A DNA stretch of 64,000 nt from G965218495 sp965262785 (lineage in GTDB: Bacteria > Bacteroidota > Rhodothermia > Rhodothermales > Bin80), in NCBI GenBank assembly GCA_965262785.1, contig OZ253559.1, forward strand, positions 2,790,001 to 2,854,000, written 5' to 3'. Made by a program: the position numbers and the translations under genes. Shown piece after piece: positions 1 to 9,000 of this stretch (within the stretch, counting starts at the first letter, position 1; each line of letters begins with the position of its first letter). Under the pieces are notes generated by a model that saw only the letters and a list, made by a program, of their open reading frames with translations, did not search any database and had not been told where the DNA came from.

Positions 1-2
1 AG

Positions 3-245
3 GTCTATGAAATGATGGGCTTACCGACTTCCCGTGCGGAGTCCTTTGTAGAGCTATTAGAAGAGTACCAGCGGATGGACGACAAGCGTCTGAGGGGCGG
101 CGAGTTTTCGCCCCCGGAGAAAAAGCGTTTCAAATTTCTCCGTGAGCAGTTGGAAATGACGCCTGGTACCGACCCAATTAAGCTGGCAACGGAGCTCGAA
201 AACCTCGTCCGTCGCGCTCAAGAATCTTCAAACAAGAACCCATAG
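3..245 (+). CDS. C-terminal end of a probable AAA/ABC-type ATPase (PtuA-like), cut by the window edge
   Basis: The frame is open to the left edge of the window, so this is probably the tail of a longer protein rather than a 77-residue gene starting at the ATG at 12. The visible part, a TSR-x-E-x(2)-VELLEEY segment followed by a charged helix with a LREQLE motif, resembles the C-terminus seen in many SMC/ABC-like ATPases encoded next to nucleases. The stop codon (243-245) directly abuts the ATG of the HNH nuclease at 246, so the two are almost certainly co-translated. A PtuA/PtuB (Septu) type pair is my inference from this arrangement; the ATPase motifs themselves lie outside the window. It could also be an independent small protein. 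Confidence 0.5.
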   Translation, partial: VYEMMGLPTSRAESFVELLEEYQRMDDKRLRGGEFSPPEKKRFKFLREQLEMTPGTDPIKLATELENLVRRAQESSNKNP

Positions 246-893
246 ATGCGCAGCGTAACCCGTCCCGCTATGCCTGCCTCACTCCGCAGGAACGCCGTAC
301 GCTGGAAAAGAGAACTGGAGAATGCTCTGAGTTCAGAATGCCCAAATAGTAGTAAGATTAGGAGGTGCTTTGACCGCTACAGGCAGCAAGATATCCGTAC
401 GGCCCTAGAGGATATGTACAGTGGATTGTGCTGCTATTGCGAATCCCGCGTAGGCATAGTCGACTTTCCACATATAGAGCATAGGCAACCCAAGACGTGT
501 TTCCCAAAACTCACTTTCGAATGGGACAATCTGCATCTGGCCTGCCAAGTGTGTAATCAAGCAAAGGGTAAGAATTGGGACGAATGCTACCCGATTCTAG
601 ATAGCGTCGTGGATCCGATCTCGAAGCATCTGAGTTATCGTGTAGGAGGTGGATGGGCAAAGCGATGGCCGGAGAGCAAGCAAGGCAGGACCACCATCTG
701 TCACGCCGGTCTGAACCGTCAGAAACTCTTGGATGCCCGCACGAGGGTATCGCTCAGGGCAATGAAGGTAATCGATGTTCTCAACCGCGATCCTAGCTCT
801 CCTTCAGCAGAACTACTTCGAGAGGAACTGGAGTGTAAGACCGCGGGGGAGTATGGCAGCCTAATGAGTTGGCTCCTGGACAACGGTCTCTAG
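246..893 (+). CDS. HNH endonuclease, TIGR02646/PtuB-like (Septu or retron-associated effector)
   Basis: A 215-residue protein with the layout of retron/Septu HNH nucleases: a CCYC pair at residues 62-65, an IEHRQPK motif with candidate catalytic His79, WDNLHLAC and a second zinc-binding pair C100/C103 followed by NQAKGKNW. The four Cys probably hold a zinc that braces the beta-beta-alpha-metal fold. In Septu systems PtuB is the nuclease and PtuA the ATPase; here the ATPase-like tail ends one base before this ATG. The family assignment rests on the motif order. The effector role in phage defence follows from the family. Length is in the usual range for the family and the gene looks intact. Confidence 0.75.
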   Translation: MRSVTRPAMPASLRRNAVRWKRELENALSSECPNSSKIRRCFDRYRQQDIRTALEDMYSGLCCYCESRVGIVDFPHIEHRQPKTCFPKLTFEWDNLHLACQVCNQAKGKNWDECYPILDSVVDPISKHLSYRVGGGWAKRWPESKQGRTTICHAGLNRQKLLDARTRVSLRAMKVIDVLNRDPSSPSAELLREELECKTAGEYGSLMSWLLDNGL

Positions 894-909
894 CCTCGAC
901 TATTTTATT

Positions 910-1323
910 TTGTCCAGTAACGAAAACTGCCCTTTGGCAACGGAGACCGCAATCCTGCCCTACGGTCTTGAATTGATATTGGATCTCCATAAGTGCGATG
1001 ACAGCAAATTCACGCGTGGCAGTATTGAGGCACTCTTTTGCGAACTCTGTGAACTGATAGACATGGAGCGCTGTGACTTGCACTTTTGGGATGATGTTGG
1101 CGTACCTTCAGGGGATCAGCAAACTGATCCTAAAACGAAAGGTACGAGTGCCGTTCAATTCATTTTGACGAGCACCATCGTTATTCACACGCTTGATCTC
1201 ATTAGGGCGGTATACGTAAATATCTTTTCTTGCAAGTCATTTGACACGGATGAGGCGGCTCGATTCGTGGCGCGCTGGTTCGATTCGTCTGACTGGACCT
1301 CGACTGTCGTATTGAGACGCTAA
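910..1323 (+). CDS. S-adenosylmethionine decarboxylase-like pyruvoyl enzyme (SpeD homologue, substrate uncertain)
   Basis: A 137-residue protein with TTG as the likely start, 16 bp after the HNH gene. It has the SpeD opening (GLELILDLHKC, residues 19-29) and the core GTSAVQFILTSTIVIHT, residues 78-94. Ser88, His93 and Cys108 have the same spacing (5 and 20 residues) as the pyruvoyl Ser63, His68 and Cys83 of Thermotoga maritima AdoMet decarboxylase. The Glu before the cleaved Ser is Thr87 and the following His is Thr89, so the processing site is altered. SpeD-family proteins decarboxylate AdoMet for spermidine synthesis, and some bacterial homologues are known to act on ornithine or arginine. 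No other polyamine gene is nearby; the pairing with DUF3326 suggests another pathway. Confidence 0.7.
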   Translation: MSSNENCPLATETAILPYGLELILDLHKCDDSKFTRGSIEALFCELCELIDMERCDLHFWDDVGVPSGDQQTDPKTKGTSAVQFILTSTIVIHTLDLIRAVYVNIFSCKSFDTDEAARFVARWFDSSDWTSTVVLRR

Positions 1324-1355
1324 CCGGGATGTAGGACCGTATTGCTAACACCGAA

Positions 1356-2705
1356 ATGACTGAATCACTAGTCGAAGAACAGCGCGAAGTCCCACTCGTC
1401 GCTGAACACAAGGACTTGCTTGCGCATTTCCGGCAGGCATTCGCTCGCCAACCATGCGGCGAGCGGATTCCAGTTCGCTTTGCTGTCACATCCACCGGAA
1501 GTTCGCACTATCATTGCGAGTATGCGACCATGGCCTCTAGCTTGTGCGCTACACGCAAGCCCCGAGCATCCCTATTCGCTTTTCGCCGCCGAATGGTTCA
1601 AGACAGTGGTGCATTTAATGTTGTCGTATTGATTCCGACGGGCATTGGAGCTGAGCTTGGCGGTCACGCTGGAGATGCTGGTCCGATGGCGCGCCTCCTT
1701 GCTGAAGTATCCGACACTTTGGTGCTGCACCCGAACGTGGTGAATGCATCTGATGTCAACGAAATGCCCTCGAACAGTCTTTACGTCGAGGGGAGCGTAA
1801 TAACCCGGCTCCTAATGGGCACTGCTGGACTACTTCCAGTTCGATCCAACAGAGTGCTTGTAGTGATCGATGCGCACATGGACGCGTTGTTCGTTAACGC
1901 TGCCGTAAATGCGGTAAGCGGAGCCAGAGCGGCGTATGGACTCGATTGTGTTGATGTCGTCGCCATTGATCCTCCCATCGAATTAGTCGCAAGCTACTCC
2001 CGTTCTGGGTGCGCTGCCGGTAGAATCGAAGGAGCCGAGAGAATTTTTAGACTGCTTGATGAGCGCGCGGGTACATTTGATGCAGTGTCGCTGTCGACTG
2101 TAATTGATGTCCCGCCAAAATTTCACCAACTCTACTTTGACGCTGAAGGGCTAATGGTTAACCCATGGGGGGGAGTGGAGGCCATGCTTACACATGCACT
2201 TTCAAGTGTATTCGATCTGCCAACGGCCCATGCTCCGATGTTCGAGTCTCGAAACATTGCGGATGCAGATCCCGGTATCGTGGATCCACGTATGGCGGCC
2301 GAAGCGGTTTCATTGACGTTCCTGCAGTGCACGCTGAAGGGGCTTAGGCAGAGTCCGCGGATCATCACAAATTCGGGGGCGATGCGCGAGAATTGCGTAA
2401 TGACAGCAGAACAGATTTCATGCCTCGTAATACCTGAAGGCTGTCTCGGATTGCCGACTCTTGCTGCGTTGGAGCAAGGTATAAACGTCATTGAGGTCGC
2501 GAACAAGAACCTTATGAAGAACGACCTTGAAGCGCTACCGTGGGCGGAGGGCCAATTCAACCGGGCAAGCAATTATCTAGAGGCTGCAGGATTGCTTGCA
2601 GCGCTGCGAGCCGGTATTTCCGGCGATTCGGTCAGACGGCCATTGCGATGTACTAAACTCACGCGTTGGAATATGCAAGCAGCCGCATTGTCTAGCTTGG
2701 TATAG
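1356..2705 (+). CDS. DUF3326 family protein
   Basis: A 449-residue soluble protein matching DUF3326: the IPTGIGAELGGHAGDAGPMA signature (about residues 90-110), then LLAEVSDTLVLHPNVVNASD, and a later ATESRN-like/AHAP segment with AAEAVSLTFLQC. It carries about 85 extra N-terminal residues before the DUF3326 core. No catalytic function is established for the family. It follows the SpeD-like gene by 32 bp on the same strand and may be in one transcript with it and the HNH gene. The C-terminus ends against an IS21-like element, and its last few codons may derive from the insertion boundary; the family's usual C-terminal segment (NKNLMKNDLEALPW) is complete. Confidence 0.75.
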   Translation: MTESLVEEQREVPLVAEHKDLLAHFRQAFARQPCGERIPVRFAVTSTGSSHYHCEYATMASSLCATRKPRASLFAFRRRMVQDSGAFNVVVLIPTGIGAELGGHAGDAGPMARLLAEVSDTLVLHPNVVNASDVNEMPSNSLYVEGSVITRLLMGTAGLLPVRSNRVLVVIDAHMDALFVNAAVNAVSGARAAYGLDCVDVVAIDPPIELVASYSRSGCAAGRIEGAERIFRLLDERAGTFDAVSLSTVIDVPPKFHQLYFDAEGLMVNPWGGVEAMLTHALSSVFDLPTAHAPMFESRNIADADPGIVDPRMAAEAVSLTFLQCTLKGLRQSPRIITNSGAMRENCVMTAEQISCLVIPEGCLGLPTLAALEQGINVIEVANKNLMKNDLEALPWAEGQFNRASNYLEAAGLLAALRAGISGDSVRRPLRCTKLTRWNMQAAALSSLV

Positions 2706-4164
2706 TAGGTAGATAATTAGTGATTGCCCGAAACATACGTGATGGGCTCTGCAAATCGGTATTTTTGGCGTATAAGGCGGATAAATTTCGGGAGTTCCAG
2801 GATCACGCTGTGCTGCACGAGCCGATCCACGGCCGCCGTCGTCGTCATCGGGTCCTTGAAGATGCGCTCCCAGTCGGAGAACGCCAGGTTGCTGGTCAGC
2901 ATCACGCTGCCGCGCTCGTAGCGCTGCGCCAGAAGCGTGAAGAGCACCTCCATCTCTTCGCGACTGTGCTGCACGTAGCCGATGTCGTCCAGGATCAGCG
3001 CGTCGTATTTGCGCAGCCGCTTCATCAGGCGATCCAGCGTCAGCGAGCGCTTGGCGGCCAACAGGTCCTGCACGAGCAGGCTGCACGGGCGAAAGAGAAT
3101 GCGCCGGCGCTGATGGATGAGTGCGATACCCAAGGCACAGAGCAGGTGGGTCTTGCCACAGCCTGGCGGACCAAAGGCCAACACATTCTCGTGGCGGTCC
3201 AGAAAGCCGCCCTCCAATAGTACACTCACGTGGTGATTAAGCCACGACGGCAGGCGACTTCTGTCGAAGGCCTCCATCGTCTTCTCCAGCGGTAGCCGGG
3301 ACTCGCGGAGCCACCGCTCAATGCGGTTCGCGTGCCGCTCCTCCAACTCGCGCTGCACCAGAGAGAGCAGGGAGTGTTCATAGCTCAGCGATTGCTTGCG
3401 CGCCAGATCGGCCTGTTCACGGTGCAGGGCACGCATAGCGGGCAGGCGCAGCTCCTTCAGACCGATCAAGAGTTGGCGCTTGAGCTGAAGAGCGGTGAGG
3501 GTCTTCATAGGATGATGTCCGAGCAGGTTGTGCCCCTATAATCCGGATTTGCCGAGAGTGTCACGGCTACCGAAGCGCTGTCGCCGCTCGCAAAGCCTGC
3601 CAACAGGTCGTTATAGCGTGCCAGGTTCGCCGCCTCCACCGCGACCAGCTCCGCTGGGTTGCGTGCAGGGGCGGCCATGCGTGCCGCCACCGCCTCCGGG
3701 TCTATCGGCTCACTGTGCTCCAGAAGTGACTGCAACGCCGCCTCTACCTGCACCTCGCTGCGGTAGGCCGCCAGATGTAGAATGCGTAGATAGTCCTTGT
3801 CTGCGGCCCGTTCCGTATGCCGATCCCTTCGCAGGCGGTCGTAAGCCATGCGAAAGATATGGGACGGGAAGAATGCATCGCGATACCGGTACCGTGGAAA
3901 GGCCCCGGGCTTGCGCACGAGCCAATCTATCACGTGACGGTATTGGACCTGGTGGTGGCCCCGCCCGATAAGGCGGGGCATCGTCTCCATCTTGCGCTGT
4001 GCGTGCCATACCTCCAGCCGCTCCGGATAGACGCGTACGTCCACCCTCTCCCCAATGAGACGACTTTGTACGGAGTACGTATTGCGCTGCACCGTAATCG
4101 TGCTGGTGGTCGATACCCGCACCTGCCGCCGCGTGAAGCTGTCCAGGCGTCGGCGTGTGATGAA
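2706..4164 (-). mobile_element. IS21-like element, 5'-truncated (istB intact, istA N-terminal part lost)
   Basis: Minus-strand IS21-type gene pair: the C-terminal third of istA followed by a complete istB with a 4-base overlap. The catalytic DDE half of istA is missing and the sequence changes at about 4157-4165 into the terminal repeat of a second IS21-like remnant. The left boundary is set only approximately, just after the DUF3326 stop; I could not identify a terminal repeat there. The element cannot transpose by itself. Confidence 0.7.
2717..3508 (-). CDS. istB: IS21 family helper ATPase IstB
   Basis: A complete 263-residue IstB, the AAA+ target-selection and transposition helper of IS21 elements. 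Walker A GPPGCGKTH (about residues 113-121) and Walker B LILDDIGY are intact, with the sensor segment SVMLTSNLAFSDW downstream. IstB assembles on target DNA and stimulates the IstA transposase. The start overlaps the istA stop by four bases, the normal IS21 arrangement. Because istA here has lost its catalytic domain, this copy could act only on another IS21 element in the genome. Confidence 0.92.
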   Translation of the reverse strand: MKTLTALQLKRQLLIGLKELRLPAMRALHREQADLARKQSLSYEHSLLSLVQRELEERHANRIERWLRESRLPLEKTMEAFDRSRLPSWLNHHVSVLLEGGFLDRHENVLAFGPPGCGKTHLLCALGIALIHQRRRILFRPCSLLVQDLLAAKRSLTLDRLMKRLRKYDALILDDIGYVQHSREEMEVLFTLLAQRYERGSVMLTSNLAFSDWERIFKDPMTTTAAVDRLVQHSVILELPKFIRLIRQKYRFAEPITYVSGNH

Positions 4165-4170
4165 TGTCAA
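3505..4170 (-). pseudogene. istA: IS21 transposase IstA, C-terminal fragment
   Basis: The 221 residues start (TTG) at the junction with the neighbouring remnant and correspond to the C-terminal part of IstA: RRRLDSFTRRQVRV, then the small beta-barrel (TVQRNTYSVQSRLIGERVDV) and the IstB-interacting helical tail. The helix-turn-helix and the DDE catalytic core, normally the first 300 or so residues, are absent. A stop codon lies immediately upstream in frame. The fragment overlaps istB by 4 bp. Loss of the 5' part coincides with the 85-bp terminal repeat at 4157-4245, so a second insertion or a recombination between IS copies is the likely cause. Confidence 0.85.
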
Positions 4171-5121
4171 TAGTCTTTACCGGTCTGCGACAGTTGAAGG
4201 TACCGGTTTTTAGAGGATGAGGAGGGGACGCGTGTCTGGAGCCAGCCGGGCATGGGTGCATCTGCTGTTGGTCGCCAGTGACACATGCCCGATGATTTCC
4301 TTAGCCTCGTGGGCCGCCGCTCCGTGATCCAGTGCCGGGGATGAGGGCATGACGCGGGGCTAACGGCGCTCCATTCTTTCCCCCGACGTGTTATTATTGG
4401 AAGAGTTTTAGGTCTCAAAACCGCCATGGAACGACTGGCTGGGTACCCTGCATGACGCCTGAAGCAACCGCGCACAATTAGGGTGGAACCCGCCTCAGAA
4501 TCGCTGCAGATCGTGCCCGATCACATTTAGGTGCGGTCTGGGGCCATTCCAGAGGCCTTACCCCCAAGCGCTCGCTGACGCTGGATCACTTGATGAAGCG
4601 GCTGCGCAAATACGACACGCTGCTCTTGGACAACATCGGCTACGTGCAGTACAGGCGCGAAGAGATGGAGGTGCTCTTCACGCTTCTGTCACTGCGCTAC
4701 GATCGGGGCAGCGTGATGCTGACCAGAAACCTGGCGTTCTCCGACTGGGAGCGCATTTTCGAAGACCCGATGGTGGCGACCACAGACCACCTGACGCACT
4801 ACTGTGTGATTCTGGAGATGAATCTGCCCAGCTACCGTCTGGTGGCAGCAGCGGGTTCATGAGCTGACGGTACCGCCCCGCGGCCACACCGCACGATGGC
4901 GTGGGATCCACATTCTTAGTCCTACCGGCCAAGTCGCGGTCACCTGGCGTGGGCCAACTGGCCTGCGCCAATCCTGGAGACTGAGGATGGCGAAGGAGAC
5001 CCTACTCCAAAGAATTTCTCGCGCGACCGGGGTCGGCCCCAGCCGTGCGTCCCCTCCCTACCCTCGAAAGACCGGTACTTTTAATTGTCGCTGCCCGGTA
5101 AAGACTATTGACATTTATCAC
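4157..5121. mobile_element. Degenerate IS21-like remnant bounded by inverted ends
   Basis: About 950 bp bounded by imperfect inverted copies of one sequence: 4157-4245 reads TGTCAATAGTCTTTACCGG and so on, and 5040-5121 is its reverse complement with roughly four in five bases matching over 80 bp. Each end contains spaced ACCGG-type subrepeats, as in IS21 multiple terminal repeats. Inside lies only a broken istB piece on the plus strand (4566-4862). It is an internally deleted, non-autonomous IS21 derivative sitting at the broken 5' end of the neighbouring istA. A third solo copy of the same end lies at 35758. Confidence 0.6.
4566..4862 (+). pseudogene. istB: IstB fragment (C-terminal half)
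   Basis: Translation from 4566 matches the second half of the intact IstB at 2717-3508: KRSLTLDHLMKRLRKYD, a Walker B with Asp changed to Asn (LLLDNIGY), and the SVMLTRNLAFSDWERIF segment. The Walker A half is missing, a short deletion replaces the AVDRLV region, and the last 15 residues are unrelated. Clearly a decayed copy inside the IS21 remnant. Confidence 0.85.
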
Positions 5122-5453
5122 TGCCCGCGACTAGAAGGCGGTTGTAGTCGGGTCGCTGGCCTTGGCGGCGTTCTACAATGGGCTGGACTCAATCCCCAGA
5201 CCCGCGATGACTTGCCGATTGAAAGCCTGGGCGCCTGTCAGACTTGTGCTGCTTTGTACCGCAAGGATTACCAACTCTTTGCGCCGGGGCATGATAGGAT
5301 TCTCCGTGTGGTACGTTTTAATGGCGCAGCACAGCGGCGGCCACCGTGCGGCGTAGCCACTGCCATCGAACAGGCAGGTTTTTCGTTCCCCCGCCTCGTT
5401 CACGATGCCCTGAGCGGTACCCGGGGGACCTCTCCGCGCGCATGGATCGTGGT
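5122..5453. other. Intergenic, no gene recognised
   Basis: Between the IS21 remnant and the 3' end of the sulfatase gene. Short open frames exist on both strands, but none shows a recognisable motif or signal. Probably decayed sequence left by IS activity. Confidence 0.5.
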
Positions 5454-6869
5454 TCACCGAACGCCTGTGCCCCAGTTACGGTCGGTCAGATCCAGCGGAT
5501 CGTTATAGAGTTGGCTGACTCTAAAAAGCTCGGCCTCCATGGCAGCCTTCCGGTCCGCATGACCTGGCTCATCGGCGAGGTTGCGCACTTCGTGCGGATC
5601 CTCATTCAGGTTGAATAACTGGTCAGTGCGCACTCCGTTCACGTTGTACTGGATAAGCTTCCAGTTTTCCGCTGTACGCACGCCGCGCTGCAGATCCCGA
5701 TACACGTAAAACACGGCATCGCGAGTGGAGGCATTCGCATCCTGCATGACCGGCAGGAGGGTTTGACCTTCGACTGTCGGCGGTATCCCGAGCCCCAGGA
5801 CACCAGCCACCGTAGGAAATATGTCGTGGATATACGCCAGGGCGTCCCGCGTCTCGCCCTTCGGGATGCCGGGTCCCGCAAAGACGAGCGGTACCCGCAT
5901 GCTGTGCTCATAGAGGTTCTGCTTGCCCAACAGGCCGTGGTTACCTACCGCCAAGCCATTGTCTCCGGCAAATACAATGAGCGTGCGGGCACGTAAGTTC
6001 GTTTCGTCCAGCACGTCGAGGATTCGGCCAATCTGCGCGTCGACCTCGCTGATCATGCCATAGTACAGCGCAAGCTCCTCCCGTACGATTTGCTCCGTGC
6101 GCGGGTGTTCGCGCAGCCTCTCATCACGCACCCTCAATTCACCATTGTCGAAGGGATGCTCCGGCAGGAAGTTAGATGGCAAAGACACCGAATCCGGACT
6201 ATACCACCTGTCAAACGGCGGCGGCGGTGTGCGCGGATCGTGTGGTGAGGTAAAGGAGACATACGCAAAGAAGGGTGCTTCGTGTGACTGGCGAAGGAAT
6301 TCAATCGCCGCATCGGCATAAAGCGTACTGGAATAGCCTTCAACCTGGCGCCGGTCCTCTCTGGCATACGTGCCTGTGGAGTCAAACGAGTTGAGCTGCG
6401 GCGCCTCATGCCCGCCTTGATTTGGCCCGTGCATTCCCCCGAAATAAATGTTGTCGGCTGCTTGAAAGGCACGTGCGAATGCCGCGCGATCGTTGTGCCA
6501 CTTGCCTGTTCCGAAGGTCATGAAGCCCGCTTCTCTCAAGAATTCCGGCATCATGACATGCTCCGCCGGGATGGCGTCCCCTTTTTCCAAGAGGCTGAAG
6601 AGAGGGCGCCCTGTCATCAGCATGGCACGGCTCGGCGCACATAGCGCACCATGCAATCCACCCATCGTGTGCGCATGCGTAAAAGCGGTGCCTTCGCGAA
6701 CCAGCCGATCCATGTTGGGCGTAATGATTTCCTCGTTGCCGAGGGCTGCAATCGTGTTGAAGCGCTGATCATCGGTGTACAGCACCAAGACGTTTAGGGG
6801 ACCTTCTTCAGATACGCCAGACTGGCAGGCAGAGAAGAGGCATGTCAAGAACAGGAGGGCGAAGCGCAT
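5454..6869 (-). CDS. Type I (formylglycine) sulfatase, lipoprotein
   Basis: A 471-residue S1-family sulfatase. The start at 6869 is chosen because it gives a lipoprotein signal with lipobox LFSAC (Cys15); the frame is open further upstream, but that translation is Arg-rich and unlike the family. Metal-binding YTDDQ (Asp33/Asp34), the formylglycine motif C77-A-P-S-R81 followed by AMLMTGR, TGKWHNDR and GDNGLAVGNHG are all present. The Cys must be converted by a formylglycine-generating enzyme not seen in this window. It probably removes sulfate from polysaccharide or glycoside sulfates at the cell surface. Neighbours are IS elements on both sides, so there is no operon context and the exact substrate cannot be inferred. 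Confidence 0.9.
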   Translation of the reverse strand: MRFALLFLTCLFSACQSGVSEEGPLNVLVLYTDDQRFNTIAALGNEEIITPNMDRLVREGTAFTHAHTMGGLHGALCAPSRAMLMTGRPLFSLLEKGDAIPAEHVMMPEFLREAGFMTFGTGKWHNDRAAFARAFQAADNIYFGGMHGPNQGGHEAPQLNSFDSTGTYAREDRRQVEGYSSTLYADAAIEFLRQSHEAPFFAYVSFTSPHDPRTPPPPFDRWYSPDSVSLPSNFLPEHPFDNGELRVRDERLREHPRTEQIVREELALYYGMISEVDAQIGRILDVLDETNLRARTLIVFAGDNGLAVGNHGLLGKQNLYEHSMRVPLVFAGPGIPKGETRDALAYIHDIFPTVAGVLGLGIPPTVEGQTLLPVMQDANASTRDAVFYVYRDLQRGVRTAENWKLIQYNVNGVRTDQLFNLNEDPHEVRNLADEPGHADRKAAMEAELFRVSQLYNDPLDLTDRNWGTGVR

Positions 6870-7485
6870 AGCTACTCGGCAGGATGAGAGTCGCGCTAAG
6901 ATCGGCAAAGCCCGGCACAAAACCACGACCCTTGCTTTGCCGCGCCGCAGCCGCCTCCGCCGATCGCCTTGAAGTCTTAGCCTCAGCCGGTGCAAACTTC
7001 TGCGACGAGTCAAGTCGATCGAATCATGGCGCGCACTGCGCCGCAACAAGTCTAGAACGACAGCAGCCTCCGTGCAAACAGGGAGGCGGCTACACGCTAT
7101 ACTCCGCGAAAGGCCAAGTCCATCTACGGCGTTGCAATCCACTGAGGCGAGCCTGAAGTTGGCAGGCAGTCTTCGCCAATCCATCAATTTGGTGATCGGC
7201 AGGGGTCTTAGCTGAGTAACATTCTTCGGCCACGAGGTCGCAGAAGCAGCAAAGGTACTGCTAACCAAGGTTGAGTTGAACATGCGGCGAAAACATGTCC
7301 ATAGGAGCCTCTTGCTTACAGTGCGCAGCCGGAATTGTCGGTTTCAGCAATTGGCGCTGCAATTCAGGGTGCATTCAGTGGGTTGAAGGAAAAGAGACGC
7401 CGACGTGGTTTTGGCACTCCTACAACGCTATCTGTCGCAGTGATTTCGACCCGGGAAGACAGATGTCGGCGATTGGTTGTGACAA
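6870..7485. other. Intergenic, sulfatase upstream region
   Basis: About 600 bp between the sulfatase start and the damaged transposase. It should contain the sulfatase promoter and one end of the IS, but no convincing promoter box or terminal repeat was found. The minus-strand frame open through to 7283 is rejected as an N-terminal extension of the sulfatase. Confidence 0.5.
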
Positions 7486-8673
7486 TCACGCACACCTATC
7501 CTGCACACCTGGCACGACAGGCACCCTGCTGCGCTCAGCTGAGGGCGTGCAGCCCAGCAGTCGCACCATCTGGTCCAAGGTCAGCGCGAGCATATCGAAC
7601 ATGAGGTGGCACTGCACCTTCGCGTTGCCACGTACGCGAACGTGATGGCCGCCATACTCGTCCTTGAGGCGACCAAAGACGCGCTCGAACGCTCCTTGTA
7701 GCGTTCGAGCGCCGGCGGGTTCAATCCCAGCCGCACGCTGGGCCTTCGCCTCACGCTTTAGCGCCTCCTTTCCAGCGCGTGTACGCGGGTGCTGGTCAAT
7801 AATCGGCACATGTCCAAGACGCTGGCTGTGAAAGCGTATCTCCTCCACATCATAGGCGCTACCCATCACATCGTATAAACTCGTGACCCGCTCGGCGGAC
7901 TTGGTCTCCAGCGGAATGGCCACCTGACTGTCATGCACCGACGCGAACGTCACGATGCAACGGATCGGTCTACCCCCATCTGCCACATCCGCGTGCAGCT
8001 TATAGCCGCTCCAGGTTTGCTTGTAGCTCTTGGAATTGCGCTTGACTCCCCGGTTGCACTTCTTTGGCAGCTCTTCTTCCATCTCCTGCAGGCTCATACC
8101 CGACTGGCGTACGACGCGCCGCTCCTTCTTTGCAGGTTCCTCTCCCTTACGCGGTCGCCCAGGCTTGCGCTTGGCAGGTGCCCGCTCCTTTGCAGCAGAG
8201 CGCTCGCGCGCCTGGATCGCCGTATAATCACGTGAGATATGTTCAACAACCTCCTCCTGGTAGCTCTATACGATCAGTGCACGATGCATCCGATCTGGAA
8301 GACTGGTCATGGCAAACTCTGCGAATGCGCGTGAAAAAGTCGCCTCGCTTGGAACCTGGACTTGACGTTTCCACCCACACAAGCAGCGCAACTGGGGGTC
8401 CGAGCACACCCGGTCGATCAACGCGCGGGTCGTACCAATATTGTAGACCGCCTTCGCCAGAAACGCCCGCGCAAGCGCCGCACGATCCTGCAGCGGACGC
8501 CCGCACGCTGCCGTGGGATTGCTGCGCAGATTGCACTCAACGCGGACGATATCCAACACGTTCAACGGCTTCGTCTGCAACTCATTCAATGGACCGAGCA
8601 ACTCCTTCGCACAGGAGAAGAGCGTCTTTTGGTGACTTATCCAAGAACACAGTATCTCCCAACTAAAGGACAT
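7486..8673 (-). pseudogene. IS5-superfamily (DDE_Tnp_1) transposase interrupted by one in-frame amber codon
   Basis: Two open stretches, 8266-8673 and 7486-8097, lie in the same frame. Joined they give a 395-codon transposase: an N-terminal DUF772-type domain (DIVRVECNLRSNPTAACGRP) and a C-terminal DDE domain with GYKLHADVADGG, GHVPIIDQHPR and AFERVFGRLKDEYG. The frame is broken by a TAG at 8266-8268 (codon 136); the translation resumes sensibly straight after it (SYQEEVVEHISRDYTAIQA). One nonsense change therefore accounts for the break. IS ends were not identified. It lies directly upstream of the T9SS-domain fragment and may have disrupted that gene. Confidence 0.8.
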
Positions 8674-8772
8674 GGCTGCCTCCGTAGTCTTAGAGGCTTA
8701 CGATACCTCTGAAGACTCCACAATCAGAGGCGCTACTCCTCGATCTCCGTAGCCTGCAAAGGGAGACACCGC

Positions 8773-9000
8773 GTGTTTCGCGGTTTTTGCAAGAGGCTAT
8801 ACCTATCAAAGGCGTCCAAGGCTTCGCTGGTCGTCCATGACATGACCGGGCGGCTGGTAGCCGAGCTGCTCGACGGGTCATTGAGGGCTGGCAGCCAAAG
8901 CGCCAGGTGGAATGCATCGAACTTGCCCAGCGGTGTGTACGTTTACCGGCTTCAGGCAGGCGATTCTTTCAAGAGAAAACTCATGACTCTGCTACAGTGA
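8773..9000 (+). pseudogene. Orphan type IX secretion C-terminal sorting domain
   Basis: The translation from about 8800 matches the TIGR04183-type C-terminal signal: SLVVHDMTGRLVAELLDG, SARWNASNLPSGVYVYRL and the terminal KRKLMTLLQ. Such domains route large secreted proteins through the type IX system and are cleaved off at the surface. Nothing resembling a cargo domain precedes it; the transposase at 7486-8673 lies just upstream, so this is most likely the tail of an IS-disrupted gene. Its stop overlaps the start of the next gene (GTGA at 8997-9000), hinting at an old operon. Confidence 0.75.

Noticed and set aside
6870..7283. N-terminal extension of the sulfatase (138 more residues)
   Set aside because: The added sequence is Arg-rich and unlike the family; the ATG at 6869 gives a proper lipoprotein signal.
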